Of a stretch of DNA of 64,000 bases, positions 1 through 7,481 are shown piece by piece. The translations under genes and the position numbers were made by a program. Position 1 is the stretch's first letter; each line of letters begins with the position of its first letter. Origin of the DNA: Desulfobacteraceae bacterium (GTDB lineage: Bacteria; Desulfobacterota; Desulfobacteria; Desulfobacterales; Desulfobacteraceae); assembly GCA_024225635.1 (NCBI GenBank), contig JAAEMK010001124.1, forward strand, positions 21,147-85,146. Reading direction: 5' to 3'. Below the pieces are notes generated by a model. It was given only the letters and a program-made list of their open reading frames with translations, did not search any database and had not been told where the DNA came from.

Positions 1-1
1 T

Positions 2-589
2 GTTTCCCGCACCCTTGGCGGCGGCGCCCCGGTCTATCTCAACCAGGTTCACTCAGACACCGTGCTGGTGCTGAAAAAGGATAAAACCGGGAACATACCC
101 GCCATGGCCGGGGACAATGTTGCAGACGCCGTGGTGACCGACATCCCGGATCTCGCCCTGGTGATCCAGGTGGCGGACTGCCAGGCCGTGATCCTTGCGG
201 ACCCTGTCAAGCGGGTGGTGGCCAACATCCATTCCGGATGGAAAGGAAGCGTCGGCAACATCATCGCCAGGACCATCGACGCCATGGAAGAAAATTTCGG
301 GTCGGCCCCCGGGGACATCCTTGCCGGAATCGGGCCCTCCCTGGGCCCCTGCTGTGCCGAATTTGTCAATTACCGGACCGAGATCCCGGAACACCTCTGG
401 TATATTAAGGACGGGAACGACCACTTTGATTTCTGGCGCCTTAGCCATGACCAGCTTGAGAAGCGGGGGGTGAAACCCGGCAACATTGTCCGGGCCGGCA
501 TCTGCACCAAGTGCTCCCCCGGCGCCTATTTTTCTTACAGGCACGAGAAGGTTACCGGCAGGTTTGCCTCCGTGATAAAAATAACATAA
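2..589 (+). CDS. pgeF: PgeF/YfiH-family purine nucleoside phosphorylase (laccase domain), 5' end cut off
   Basis: The frame is open from the first base, so the start lies upstream of the window; about 195 residues remain. Visible family motifs are NQVHSD near the left edge, VADCQAV, the metal-ligand stretch ANIHSGWKGS, and GIGPSLGPCCAEF near the middle. These Cys/His motifs belong to the PgeF/YfiH (DUF152) fold, formerly called polyphenol oxidase or laccase domain, whose characterised members act on purine nucleosides and on misincorporated amino acids in peptidoglycan precursors. The protein is predicted cytoplasmic. The C-terminus ends normally and is followed at once by the repeat array. 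The family is clear; the physiological substrate is inferred from the family. Confidence 0.9.
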   Translation, partial: VSRTLGGGAPVYLNQVHSDTVLVLKKDKTGNIPAMAGDNVADAVVTDIPDLALVIQVADCQAVILADPVKRVVANIHSGWKGSVGNIIARTIDAMEENFGSAPGDILAGIGPSLGPCCAEFVNYRTEIPEHLWYIKDGNDHFDFWRLSHDQLEKRGVKPGNIVRAGICTKCSPGAYFSYRHEKVTGRFASVIKIT

Positions 590-606
590 CGGGGTCACGT
601 AAGGAC

Positions 607-775
607 GGGGTCAGGCTTAGCTTATTGTCGATAGTTTTGAAATATAAAGAATATTGCGCAATAAGCTAAGCCTGACCCCAGAGATGGCGGCAATAAGCTA
701 AGCCTGACCCCAGAGATGACGGCAATAAGCTAAGCCTGACCCCAGAGATGACGGCAATAAGCTAAGCCTGACCCC
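607..775. repeat. REP-like array: one inverted pair plus four tandem 32-bp units
   Basis: The arm GGGGTCAGGCTTAGCTTATT(G) occurs at 607-627. Its exact reverse complement occurs at 659-679 and again at 691-711, 723-743 and 755-775. The last four are spaced exactly 32 bp apart, with nearly identical 11-bp spacers (AGAGATGRCGG). The first pair can fold as a 21-bp hairpin with a 31-nt loop. The array fills the whole space between pgeF and selD. The same arm recurs at 8772, 23949, 27860 and 28798. The form matches REP/REPIN elements. Confidence 0.9.
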
Positions 776-821
776 AAGACTGACACCCTGACCCCAAAGG
801 GCAAAATATTAAAGGAAGTTT

Positions 822-1868
822 ATGAAAACAACAAACGTATGCTTGACGGAAAAAGTTAAGGCGGCCGGTTGAGGCGCCAAGATCGATCCGGGGGTCCTGG
901 ATCGCATTGTCAAGAATTTAAAGGTAAAAACACACCCGGACCTGATCGTGGGGCTCGAGAACAGTGATGATGCCGGGGTCTTCCGGCTGAACGACACCAC
1001 GGCCCTGATCCAGACCCTGGATTTTCTCACCCCGGTGACAGACTCGCCCTACGAGTTCGGCCAGATTGCGGCGGCCAACTCCCTGAGCGATGTATATGCC
1101 ATGGGAGGCGCGCCCCTCACGGCCATGAACATAGTCTGCTTCCCGGAAAGTGACCTGGATGAAACCATCCTCCAGGAGACCCTCCAGGGCGGCATCGACA
1201 AGATCCAGGAGGCGGGGGCGACCCTGGTGGGCGGCCACAGCGTGGATGATCCGGAGTTCAAGTACGGGCTGTCGGTCACGGGCCTGGTCCATCCGGAAAA
1301 GGTGCTTGCCAACAAGGGGGCAAAGACAGGAGAGCTGCTTGTTCTGACAAAACCAGTGGGCGTGGGCATCCTTGCCACCGCCGTCAAGGCCAAGCTTGCG
1401 GCAGCGCCCCACATCAAGCTGCTGGTGGACACCATGGCCCAGCTCAACAAGACCGCCTGCAATATCCTCCTGGACTATTCCGTGGGTGCCTGCACCGACA
1501 TCACGGGCTTCGGCCTTGCCGGTCACCTCCTTGAGATGGCCAGGGGCTCGAAAAAGACCCTCCGCCTTTTTTCAGACAAAGTGCCGGTGCTCGAGGGTGC
1601 AAGGGAGTATGCCATGATGGGCATGGTACCGGCCGGGGCCTATAGAAACAAAACGTTCTGCGGACAAAACATCGATATAGATAGCGGAATCGATGCCATT
1701 ACCCTGGACCTGATGTTCGACCCGCAAACCTCGGGCGGCTTATTTTTTTCCATCGCGGCAAACGATGCCGCAGCATGTGTCAGGAGGATGAACGAGGAAG
1801 GAGTCGCGGCTGCCGTCGTTGGCGAGGTGGCCGGAGATCATGGCTGTGGCGGGCTGATCGTCACATAA
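822..1868 (+). CDS. selD: Selenide, water dikinase SelD, selenocysteine-containing (in-frame UGA at 870-872)
   Basis: SelD makes selenophosphate from selenide and ATP for selenocysteine tRNA. The ATG at 822 is preceded by AAAGGAAG. Translation gives MKTTNVCLTEKVKAAG, then UGA as codon 17, then GAKIDPG. In E. coli SelD residue 17 is the catalytic Cys and residue 20 the essential Lys; here codon 17 is UGA and Lys20 is kept. Reading UGA as Sec gives 348 residues, the usual family length. AIRS-like motifs follow: ENSDDAGVF, DVYAMGGAP, GGHSVDDPE and the C-terminal DPQTSGGL. A hairpin just after the UGA could act as SECIS. A start after the UGA would remove the active site, so gene callers that stop at UGA will truncate this gene. 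Confidence 0.93.
884..904 (+). promoter_or_regulatory. Candidate bacterial SECIS hairpin in selD
   Basis: CGATCC at 884-889 pairs perfectly with GGATCG at 899-904 around a nine-base G/U-containing loop. The stem starts 11 nt after the UGA at 870-872, in the range used by bacterial SECIS elements that bind SelB. The pairing is seen in the sequence; SelB recognition is inferred. Confidence 0.6.
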
Positions 1869-1956
1869 TTCATTTTTGACGTTGACTTGATAGTAATGAT
1901 GTGTTACTTCCACCACAATGTTAATGAGATGTCATTGAAAAGTTCAGAAGGGTAGT

Positions 1957-2175
1957 ATGAAAAAAGAGACTTCAAAGAACATCAGGGAGCTCGCTTACTA
2001 CAGCAGCCTTGGTCTTTCGGTTGCACTTTCGATTTTTATCGGGCTTTTCTTCGGTGTCTGGCTTGATGGTAAATTTGAGACATCCCCTGTTTTGACCTTG
2101 TTGTTCCTTGGCTTTGGAATAGCCGCAGGATTCAGAAACCTGGTCATGGCAGCTAAACGGAGCAGAAAAGAGTAG
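1957..2175 (+). CDS. atpZ: AtpZ/AtpI-family small membrane protein
   Basis: This 72-residue protein has two hydrophobic segments (about residues 16-35 and 43-62) and the family pattern GLFFGVWLDGKF followed by a second helix with GFGIAAGFRN. AtpZ/AtpI proteins assist F-ATPase assembly or c-ring formation, and some are linked to divalent ion uptake. It is the first gene of the Fo block, 4 bp upstream of atpI. A start at 1957 fits the block; AAGGG lies a few bases upstream. The family is well supported by context and length, while its precise role is inferred. Confidence 0.8.
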   Translation: MKKETSKNIRELAYYSSLGLSVALSIFIGLFFGVWLDGKFETSPVLTLLFLGFGIAAGFRNLVMAAKRSRKE

Positions 2176-2179
2176 AATC

Positions 2180-2584
2180 ATGAACATTCAACAGCGCATG
2201 ATACGATTTATCACCAGATCCAACTGGTACCTCTTTTGCGTGATCACCCTGCTCGCGTTCATCAACACCCCCAGGCAATTTGCCCTGGGAATCCTCTGCG
2301 GAGGCCTCATCGTTACCGTTAACTTCCATGCCCTGGAGCACACCCTCAAACGGGCCTTCAAAAACAGCGCAAAGGTTGTGGCTGCTGGGAGTTCCACCCT
2401 CCACGGAGTAGTAATAAAATACTACATTCGATTTATATTAAGCGGGGTAATGTTATTCCTGCTTATTTCAAGAAATATTGTCGATCCGTTGGGCCTAATA
2501 GCAGGTCTTTCGGTTGTGGTTGTAAGCTTTTTTGCGGCAACCACGCTTGAATTAACAAGACTTATTATTAAGGAGGCTGTGTAA
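2180..2584 (+). CDS. atpI: ATP synthase subunit I (AtpI)
   Basis: This 134-residue hydrophobic protein has four predicted membrane segments and sits exactly between the AtpZ-like gene and atpB. That size, topology and place are those of the ATP synthase I chain, a chaperone-like factor for c-ring assembly that is not part of the final enzyme. The stop codon abuts the GTG start of atpB, suggesting translational coupling. Sequence conservation in this family is weak, so the assignment rests mainly on context. Confidence 0.78.
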   Translation: MNIQQRMIRFITRSNWYLFCVITLLAFINTPRQFALGILCGGLIVTVNFHALEHTLKRAFKNSAKVVAAGSSTLHGVVIKYYIRFILSGVMLFLLISRNIVDPLGLIAGLSVVVVSFFAATTLELTRLIIKEAV

Positions 2585-3274
2585 GTGGAACATCCATATC
2601 TATTCTTTGTAAAACTGTTTGAAGCGATCGGATTGGGGCATTTTGCCCACAGTAACGTCCATGTCATCTATATGTGGGTAGTCATGGCGATCCTCATCTT
2701 CTTCGGCTGGCTTGCAGGAAAAAAAGTTGATCTTATTCCCGGTCCGGTGCAGAACGTGTTTGAAGTCCTTGTCTCAGGCCTTGAAGAGTTTATGGTGGGT
2801 GTTACCGGAGAAGAGGGTCGTTGGCTCTTCCCCCTTGTGGCATCAATCTTCCTGTTTGTCTTCATCGGCAACCTCATCGGATTGGTTCCAGGTTTCTTTC
2901 CCCCCACAGCCAACCTCAACACAACAGCGGCCCTTGCCCTGGTTGTGTTTGTCTTCACCCATGTGATCGGTGTTAAATATCACGGCGCGAAGTACTACAA
3001 GCACTTCATGGGCCCCGTATGGTGGATGGTTCCCATCATCCTTCCCATCGAGCTCATCGGTCACTTTGCCAGGATTCTCTCTCTCTCCTTCCGACTTTTC
3101 GGAAACATGATGGGACATGAGCTGGTTCTCGGAATCCTGTTCGCCCTTGCAGGCGCATTCTTTGCTCCCCTGCCAATCATGGCGCTCGGCATCTTTGTCG
3201 CCCTTGTTCAGGCATTTGTGTTCTTCCTTCTCTCGGTCATGTACTTCACCGGAGCAATGGAGCACGCACACTGA
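2585..3274 (+). CDS. atpB: F-type ATP synthase subunit a
   Basis: Subunit a forms the ion half-channels against the c-ring. The 229-residue product starts with GTG directly after the atpI stop, with an AGGAGG-like site inside the end of atpI. The conserved helix SLSFRLFGNMMGHELVLG carries the essential Arg. A later VALVQAFVFFLLSVMYF matches the final conserved helix. At least five membrane segments are visible. It is followed after about 115 bp by atpE. No subunit b, delta or F1 genes follow, so these must lie elsewhere, a known split arrangement in Desulfobacterota. Confidence 0.95.
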   Translation: MEHPYLFFVKLFEAIGLGHFAHSNVHVIYMWVVMAILIFFGWLAGKKVDLIPGPVQNVFEVLVSGLEEFMVGVTGEEGRWLFPLVASIFLFVFIGNLIGLVPGFFPPTANLNTTAALALVVFVFTHVIGVKYHGAKYYKHFMGPVWWMVPIILPIELIGHFARILSLSFRLFGNMMGHELVLGILFALAGAFFAPLPIMALGIFVALVQAFVFFLLSVMYFTGAMEHAH

Positions 3275-3388
3275 TTTAGAACTTTTAAGCTGTCGACAAT
3301 GGTGCCGGCAGCTTGCACCATAGTTATGCGGGGACCCGGAAGAAGCCGCATAAACCATATAATCTTAATGTAAGAGGAGAAAAGCAAA

Positions 3389-3658
3389 ATGGATTTTTTT
3401 ACCGCATGTGTTTGGGCAGCAGGTTTTGCAATCGGAATCGCAGCACTTGGTTGTGGTCTTGGTCAGGGAATGGGTCTTAGCGGAGCCGTTCAGGGTATCG
3501 CAAGAAACCCCGAGTCTTCTGGAAAGGTAACTGTTACCCTTCTTATCGGTCTCGCCATGATCGAGTCTCTCTGTATCTACGCTCTCGTTGTTGCCCTCAT
3601 TCTCATCTACGCACATCCCCAGGCTGCTGAGTTTGCAAAGATGGCCATTGGTCACTAA
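3389..3658 (+). CDS. atpE: F-type ATP synthase subunit c
   Basis: This 89-residue hairpin protein builds the rotor ring. Helix 1 has the Gly-rich face [10 protein letters not shown], the polar loop is [10 protein letters not shown], and helix 2 carries the ion-binding carboxylate Glu59 in GLAMIES. Gln26, Glu59 and Ser60 align with Gln32, Glu65 and Ser66, ligands of the sodium site in Ilyobacter-type c subunits; Thr67 of that enzyme is Leu here. The coupling ion could therefore be Na+, but this is an inference. AGAGGAG lies upstream of the ATG, and a strong terminator closes the operon. Confidence 0.96.
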   Translation: MDFFTACVWAAGFAIGIAALGCGLGQGMGLSGAVQGIARNPESSGKVTVTLLIGLAMIESLCIYALVVALILIYAHPQAAEFAKMAIGH

Positions 3659-3685
3659 GCACAAGCCTTAGATAGAAGCAACACC

Positions 3686-3722
3686 AAAGGGAGTCAACCA
3701 TCGGTTGACTCCCTTTTTTTAT
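3686..3722 (+). terminator. Rho-independent terminator after atpE
   Basis: AAAGGGAGTCAACC at 3686-3699 pairs with GGTTGACTCCCTTT after a three-base loop, followed by a T run. This is a 14-bp stem ending the Fo gene block. Confidence 0.92.
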
Positions 3723-3734
3723 TTGGGGCCTTGA

Positions 3735-3878
3735 ACCCGGCCAGGCACTTTCCTTATCTCCGGGCATCTCCCAGTACCCCTTCATCACATTGTCGCCCCT
3801 GACGAAGATCTCTCCCACGCTCCGGTTGTCCCAGGCAACGTCATCGCCATTGGCGTAGATATTTCTGTGGGGCAGCTA
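3735..3878 (-). pseudogene. Relic of a long-chain acyl-CoA synthetase (AMP-binding family)
   Basis: On the minus strand a frame open from 3875 downwards reads NGDDVAWDNRSVGEIFVRG, then DNVMKGYWEMPGDKES. The GEI.VRGDNVMKGYW core is the conserved A8-region motif of AMP-forming acyl-CoA synthetases. Only about 45 residues survive. A stop lies directly upstream at 3876-3878, and downstream the frame runs into the atpE terminator with unrelated sequence. There is no start, no ATP-binding P-loop and no C-terminal domain, so it is a dead fragment. Confidence 0.7.
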
Positions 3879-3945
3879 CCCCCCCCTTGGGCCATCCAGT
3901 TGTACCGCTGGTGCAAAAAAAATAAGGCCTATTGTCATTTTTTTA

Positions 3946-3974
3946 TTGACAATTCCATTTTGATTATCCATACT
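3946..3974 (+). promoter_or_regulatory. Probable sigma70 promoter of the thiS operon
   Basis: TTGACA at 3946-3951, a 17-bp spacer and CATACT at 3969-3974 lie about 20 bp before the TPP riboswitch, as expected for the leader transcript. The -35 is perfect, the -10 matches four of six. Confidence 0.55.
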
Positions 3975-3993
3975 CGCCGGACATTTTGTATTT

Positions 3994-4074
3994 GCTAGGG
4001 GAGCTGAAAAGCTGAGAAGGATTAAAAACCTGACCCTTGGAACCTGACACGGTTAATACCGGCGTAGGAAAGCG
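3994..4074 (+). promoter_or_regulatory. TPP riboswitch (THI element) of the thiS operon
   Basis: The conserved cores are present in order: GGGGAGCTG, GCTGAGA at 4011-4017, CCCTTGGAACCTGA, and CGGTTAATACCGGCGTAGGAAA. This is the thiamine pyrophosphate aptamer. It lies about 130 bp upstream of thiS. The expression platform is not obvious: no strong terminator with a T run is seen before thiS, so control of translation initiation is possible. Confidence 0.93.
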
Positions 4075-4202
4075 GATCCACACACCTCAAGAGAACTCTC
4101 TTTTCAGAGAATTCCACCCGACCATACGGTCTTGGTCTTACTCCGTTTCAAACCATACACCACCGCCAGGGTTCCGATTGTTACCAACAAGAGGAGCGAA
4201 AC

Positions 4203-4400
4203 ATGGAAATCAAACTCAATGGGGAGAGCCTCAACCTCCCGCAATCCACCCTCATGGAACTTGTTCGTCACAGGGGCCTCGATCCCGGGGCTGTTGTCAT
4301 CGAGCACAATTTAAAGGTCATTGACCAGGATGCCTGGGACACGACCCAAATCAACCATGGAGATACAATTGAACTGTTAAGTTTTGTGGGAGGCGGATGA
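4203..4400 (+). CDS. thiS: Sulfur carrier protein ThiS
   Basis: This 65-residue ubiquitin-like protein ends in the required Gly-Gly (SFVGGG). Its C-terminus is adenylated by ThiF, loaded with sulfur and used by ThiG in thiazole formation. AGAGGAG lies upstream of the ATG. The stop codon abuts the thiG start. It is the first gene of the riboswitch-controlled thiSGHFEC operon. Confidence 0.95.
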   Translation: MEIKLNGESLNLPQSTLMELVRHRGLDPGAVVIEHNLKVIDQDAWDTTQINHGDTIELLSFVGGG

Positions 4401-5177
4401 ATGGAAACAACGGATAAACTGATACTGGGAAAAATAGAATTTTCAAGCAGGCTGTTGACGGGAACGGGCAAGTTTGCCTCAAACGAACTGATCCCCCCCA
4501 TGCTTGACGCATCCGGCTCCGAGATCATCACGGTGGCCCTCCGGCGCATCGACCAGGGGGCCGGGGATGACAACATCCTTAAGCACATCCCCAAACACAC
4601 CACCCTTCTGCCCAACACCTCCGGGGCACGGACCGCCGAGGAGGCCGTTCGCATAGCAAGAATCGCCCGCCAGGCGGGGTGCGGCGATTTCATCAAGATC
4701 GAGGTGATCACGGACATGCGGTATCTCATGCCGGACAACCAGGAGACATTGAAGGCGACAAAAATCCTTGCGGATGAGGGGTTTATCGTACTGCCCTATG
4801 TCATGCCGGATCTCACCATGGCATACCGTCTTCAGGATGCGGGCGCCGCGGCGGTCATGCCCCTCGGGTCCCCCATCGGATCCAACCAGGGTATCAGGAC
4901 ACGGCCCATCATCGAGCTTATCATCGGCAGCGTGGAGATCCCCGTGATCGTTGACGCCGGAATCGGCAAACCCTCCCAGGCGGCAGAGGCCATGGAGATG
5001 GGGGCCGATGCCGTGCTGGTGAACACGGCTATCGCCACCAGCGAAGACCCGGTAACGGCAGGCGCGGCTTTTTCAATGGCGGTCAAGGCCGGGCGAATGG
5101 CTTATAAAACCGAGATGGGCCAGGAGAGCGTCGTGGCACAGGCCTCATCCCCCCTTACCGGATTCCTGAGGGGCTAA
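4401..5177 (+). CDS. thiG: Thiazole synthase ThiG
   Basis: ThiG condenses 1-deoxyxylulose 5-phosphate, dehydroglycine and ThiS-thiocarboxylate into the thiazole phosphate. The 258-residue length is typical. Lys99 in FIKIEVI is the expected Schiff-base residue; [11 protein letters not shown] and VDAGIGKPS are the conserved barrel loops that bind phosphate. It starts right after thiS and ends 2 bp before thiH, so it is tightly co-translated. Confidence 0.97.
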   Translation: METTDKLILGKIEFSSRLLTGTGKFASNELIPPMLDASGSEIITVALRRIDQGAGDDNILKHIPKHTTLLPNTSGARTAEEAVRIARIARQAGCGDFIKIEVITDMRYLMPDNQETLKATKILADEGFIVLPYVMPDLTMAYRLQDAGAAAVMPLGSPIGSNQGIRTRPIIELIIGSVEIPVIVDAGIGKPSQAAEAMEMGADAVLVNTAIATSEDPVTAGAAFSMAVKAGRMAYKTEMGQESVVAQASSPLTGFLRG

Positions 5178-5179
5178 CC

Positions 5180-6286
5180 ATGTCGTTTTTAAACCTGATA
5201 GAGGAGTTTGAAGATTTCGACTTCGAGGGTCACCTGAACACCGTGACCGACCGGGATGTTCAAAGGGCCCTCTCCAAGGAGCGTCTGAACCACAAGGATT
5301 TCCTGGCCCTCCTGTCCGACCGGGCAGAGCCGTATCTCGAAACCATGGCGTCAAAGGCAAGGAAGATCACCCTCCAGCACTTTGGACGGACCATCGGGCT
5401 CTATGCCCCCATCTACATCTCAGACTACTGTTCCAATCACTGTATTTACTGCGGATTCAACTCAACCAACAGCTTCAGGAGAAGAAAGCTTACCATTGAC
5501 GAGGTGGAGACCGAGGCAAGGCTTCTTGCGGAGACCGGCATCCGCCACGTCATTCTCCTGACCGGAGAGGCCCCGGCCAAGACCCCCCTGCCCTATCTCG
5601 AGGAGTCTGTCAGGGTAATGAGGAAATACTTCTCCTCCCTCTCCCTTGAGATATTTCCCATGGATGAGGCCGACTACACGGTTCTCAACCGGGCAGGCGC
5701 CGATTCCCTCACCGTCTACCAGGAGACCTATGACAGGGAGGTCTATGAATCGGTCCATCTTGCCGGCAAAAAAAGGGACTATGGGTGGCGGTTGCTCGCC
5801 CCGGAGCGGGGCGCCAGGGCGGGATTCAGATCGGTCAACATCGGGGCATTGTTCGGACTTGGCAAGATTCATAAGGAGGCCTTTTTCTCAGGGCTCCATG
5901 CCCGGTTCCTGGAACACCGCTACCCCGATGTGGAGGTCGGGATTTCGATTCCGAGGATGAGAAAGGCCGAAGGGGCCATCGATCCCCGGAATATCCTGGA
6001 CGATCTGAGGTTTGTGCAGTTCATGGCCGCCTACCGGCTCTTCCTGCCCAAGGTGGGCATCAGCATCTCCACACGGGAAGCGCCGGAATTCAGGGACCGG
6101 CTGGTGCATCTCGGCATCACCCGGCTGTCGGCCGGCTGCAAGACCGACGTGGGCGGCTACGCAAACAGCACCGAAACGGACACGGCCCAGTTCCAGATTT
6201 CCGACGAGAGAAGCGTGGACCAGGTGGTGGCCATGATCCGAAACAACGGTTACCAGCCAGTGTTCAAGGATTGGGACCGGATTTAA
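5180..6286 (+). CDS. thiH: 2-iminoacetate synthase ThiH (radical SAM)
   Basis: ThiH cleaves tyrosine with SAM chemistry to give dehydroglycine for the thiazole ring, the anaerobic route that replaces the O2-dependent ThiO. The 368-residue protein carries the radical SAM cluster motif Cys84-x3-Cys88-x2-Cys91 (DYCSNHCIYCGF) and the family C-terminal region with CKTDVGGY. Presence of ThiH rather than ThiO fits an anaerobe. It lies between thiG and thiF with almost no spacing. Confidence 0.96.
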   Translation: MSFLNLIEEFEDFDFEGHLNTVTDRDVQRALSKERLNHKDFLALLSDRAEPYLETMASKARKITLQHFGRTIGLYAPIYISDYCSNHCIYCGFNSTNSFRRRKLTIDEVETEARLLAETGIRHVILLTGEAPAKTPLPYLEESVRVMRKYFSSLSLEIFPMDEADYTVLNRAGADSLTVYQETYDREVYESVHLAGKKRDYGWRLLAPERGARAGFRSVNIGALFGLGKIHKEAFFSGLHARFLEHRYPDVEVGISIPRMRKAEGAIDPRNILDDLRFVQFMAAYRLFLPKVGISISTREAPEFRDRLVHLGITRLSAGCKTDVGGYANSTETDTAQFQISDERSVDQVVAMIRNNGYQPVFKDWDRI

Positions 6287-6296
6287 GGAGACGGTG

Positions 6297-6827
6297 ATGG
6301 AAAGAAAAATCGGCATCGCCGGCATCGGCGGCATCGGATCAAGGGTGGCCGAGCTCCTGGTACGGTCAGGGGAGCAGCGGCTCAAGCTGATCGATTTCGA
6401 CAGGGTGGAGAAAACCAACCTCAACCGGCAGTTTTACTTTGCAGAGCAGACAGGCGGGCTCAAGACCGAGATGCTCAAAAGAAATCTCCTGCAAATACGA
6501 CCCGAGGCGGCCATCGAAACCGTGAACCAAAAAATTGACAAAGAAAACATCCGCGCCCTCTTTTCCGACTGCACCATCATCGTGGAGGGATTTGACCGGA
6601 AGGAAAGCAAGAAGATGATGGTGGAGGCCTTTGCCCGGACCGGCAAGCAGGTGGTTTCCGCCTCGGGCATTGCCGGGTCCCGCCTTGACACCATCGGGCG
6701 GAAACAGATGGGCAACTGCACCATTGTGGGGGATTTTTCAACGGATGAGGCGGAAAGCCCCCTGTTTCCCCCAAAAGTGCTGATGGTGGCCGCCATGATG
6801 GCCGGCATTGTATTAAAAACAACATAA
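6297..6827 (+). CDS. thiF: ThiF-family ThiS adenylyltransferase, short form
   Basis: This protein adenylates the C-terminal Gly of ThiS. The Rossmann motif GIAGIGGIGS is at the N-terminus, and LIDFDRVEKTNLNRQFYF carries the nucleotide-contact Asp, Asn and Arg residues. At 176 residues it is shorter than the E. coli enzyme (about 250) and lacks the C-terminal Cys-pair zinc site. This compact type is often found beside thiSGH in anaerobes. The ATG at 6297 is preferred over the GTG at 6294 because AAGGAG is then 6 nt away. Confidence 0.88.
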   Translation: MERKIGIAGIGGIGSRVAELLVRSGEQRLKLIDFDRVEKTNLNRQFYFAEQTGGLKTEMLKRNLLQIRPEAAIETVNQKIDKENIRALFSDCTIIVEGFDRKESKKMMVEAFARTGKQVVSASGIAGSRLDTIGRKQMGNCTIVGDFSTDEAESPLFPPKVLMVAAMMAGIVLKTT

Positions 6828-6839
6828 GGAGAGGCGTTC

Positions 6840-7481
6840 ATGAAAACCATATTGAACCCGGGGATCTACGGTATCCTGGCAGAGAAATTCTCCAGGGGAC
6901 GATCCAATGTGGAAGTTGCGGCAGAGATGGTAAAAGCAGGTGTCACCACCCTCCAGTACCGGGAAAAACCCGCATCAACAAGCATGGGCAAAATGTACGA
7001 GGAGTGTGTCGCCATCAGGAAGATCACAAGAGAGGCAGGGGTCACATTCATCGTGAACGACCATGCCGACCTTGCTTTGATAGTGGAGGCCGACGGCATC
7101 CACACGGGCCAGGACGACCTCCCCCTCAGGGAACTCAGGAAACTTGTGGGACCCATGATCATCGGCCGTTCCACCCACTCCCCGGACCAGGCCCGGACGG
7201 CTGTCAAGGACGGTGCCGACTACATCGGCGTTGGCCCGATCTTCACCACCCAGACCAAAGAGAATGTCTGCGATGCCGTGGGGCTTGGCTACCTTGACCA
7301 TGTTGTGGCAAACATCGAGATCCCCTTTGTGGCCATCGGCGGCATCAAGGCCGGCAACCTCGGAGAGGTGGTGAGCCACGGCGCAAAAACCGTCTGCCTT
7401 GTCACGGAAATCGTGGGCGCAGATGATATCCGGACAACCATCCAAAATCTTCAAAATATATACAAGGAAAATATAGCATGA
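6840..7481 (+). CDS. thiE: Thiamine-phosphate synthase ThiE, copy 1
   Basis: ThiE joins HMP pyrophosphate and thiazole phosphate to thiamine phosphate. The 213-residue TIM barrel shows TLQYREK, the catalytic-loop Asn-Asp in FIVNDHADLAL, GIHTGQDDLPL, and the phosphate loops GVGPIFTTQTK and VAIGGIKAGN. It overlaps the thiC start by 4 bp. A second, clearly different ThiE is encoded at 9756-10394, so the two clusters each carry their own coupling enzyme. Confidence 0.94.
   Translation: MKTILNPGIYGILAEKFSRGRSNVEVAAEMVKAGVTTLQYREKPASTSMGKMYEECVAIRKITREAGVTFIVNDHADLALIVEADGIHTGQDDLPLRELRKLVGPMIIGRSTHSPDQARTAVKDGADYIGVGPIFTTQTKENVCDAVGLGYLDHVVANIEIPFVAIGGIKAGNLGEVVSHGAKTVCLVTEIVGADDIRTTIQNLQNIYKENIA

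Noticed and set aside
659-775. Regular 32-bp direct repeats that could suggest a CRISPR array
   Set aside because: Spacers are only 11 bp and nearly identical, the repeat unit is one arm of a dispersed inverted repeat, and no cas gene is present.
870-872. In-frame stop suggesting selD is a pseudogene
   Set aside because: The stop is UGA exactly at the catalytic residue, with intact homologous sequence on both sides and a hairpin after it; selenocysteine is the better reading.
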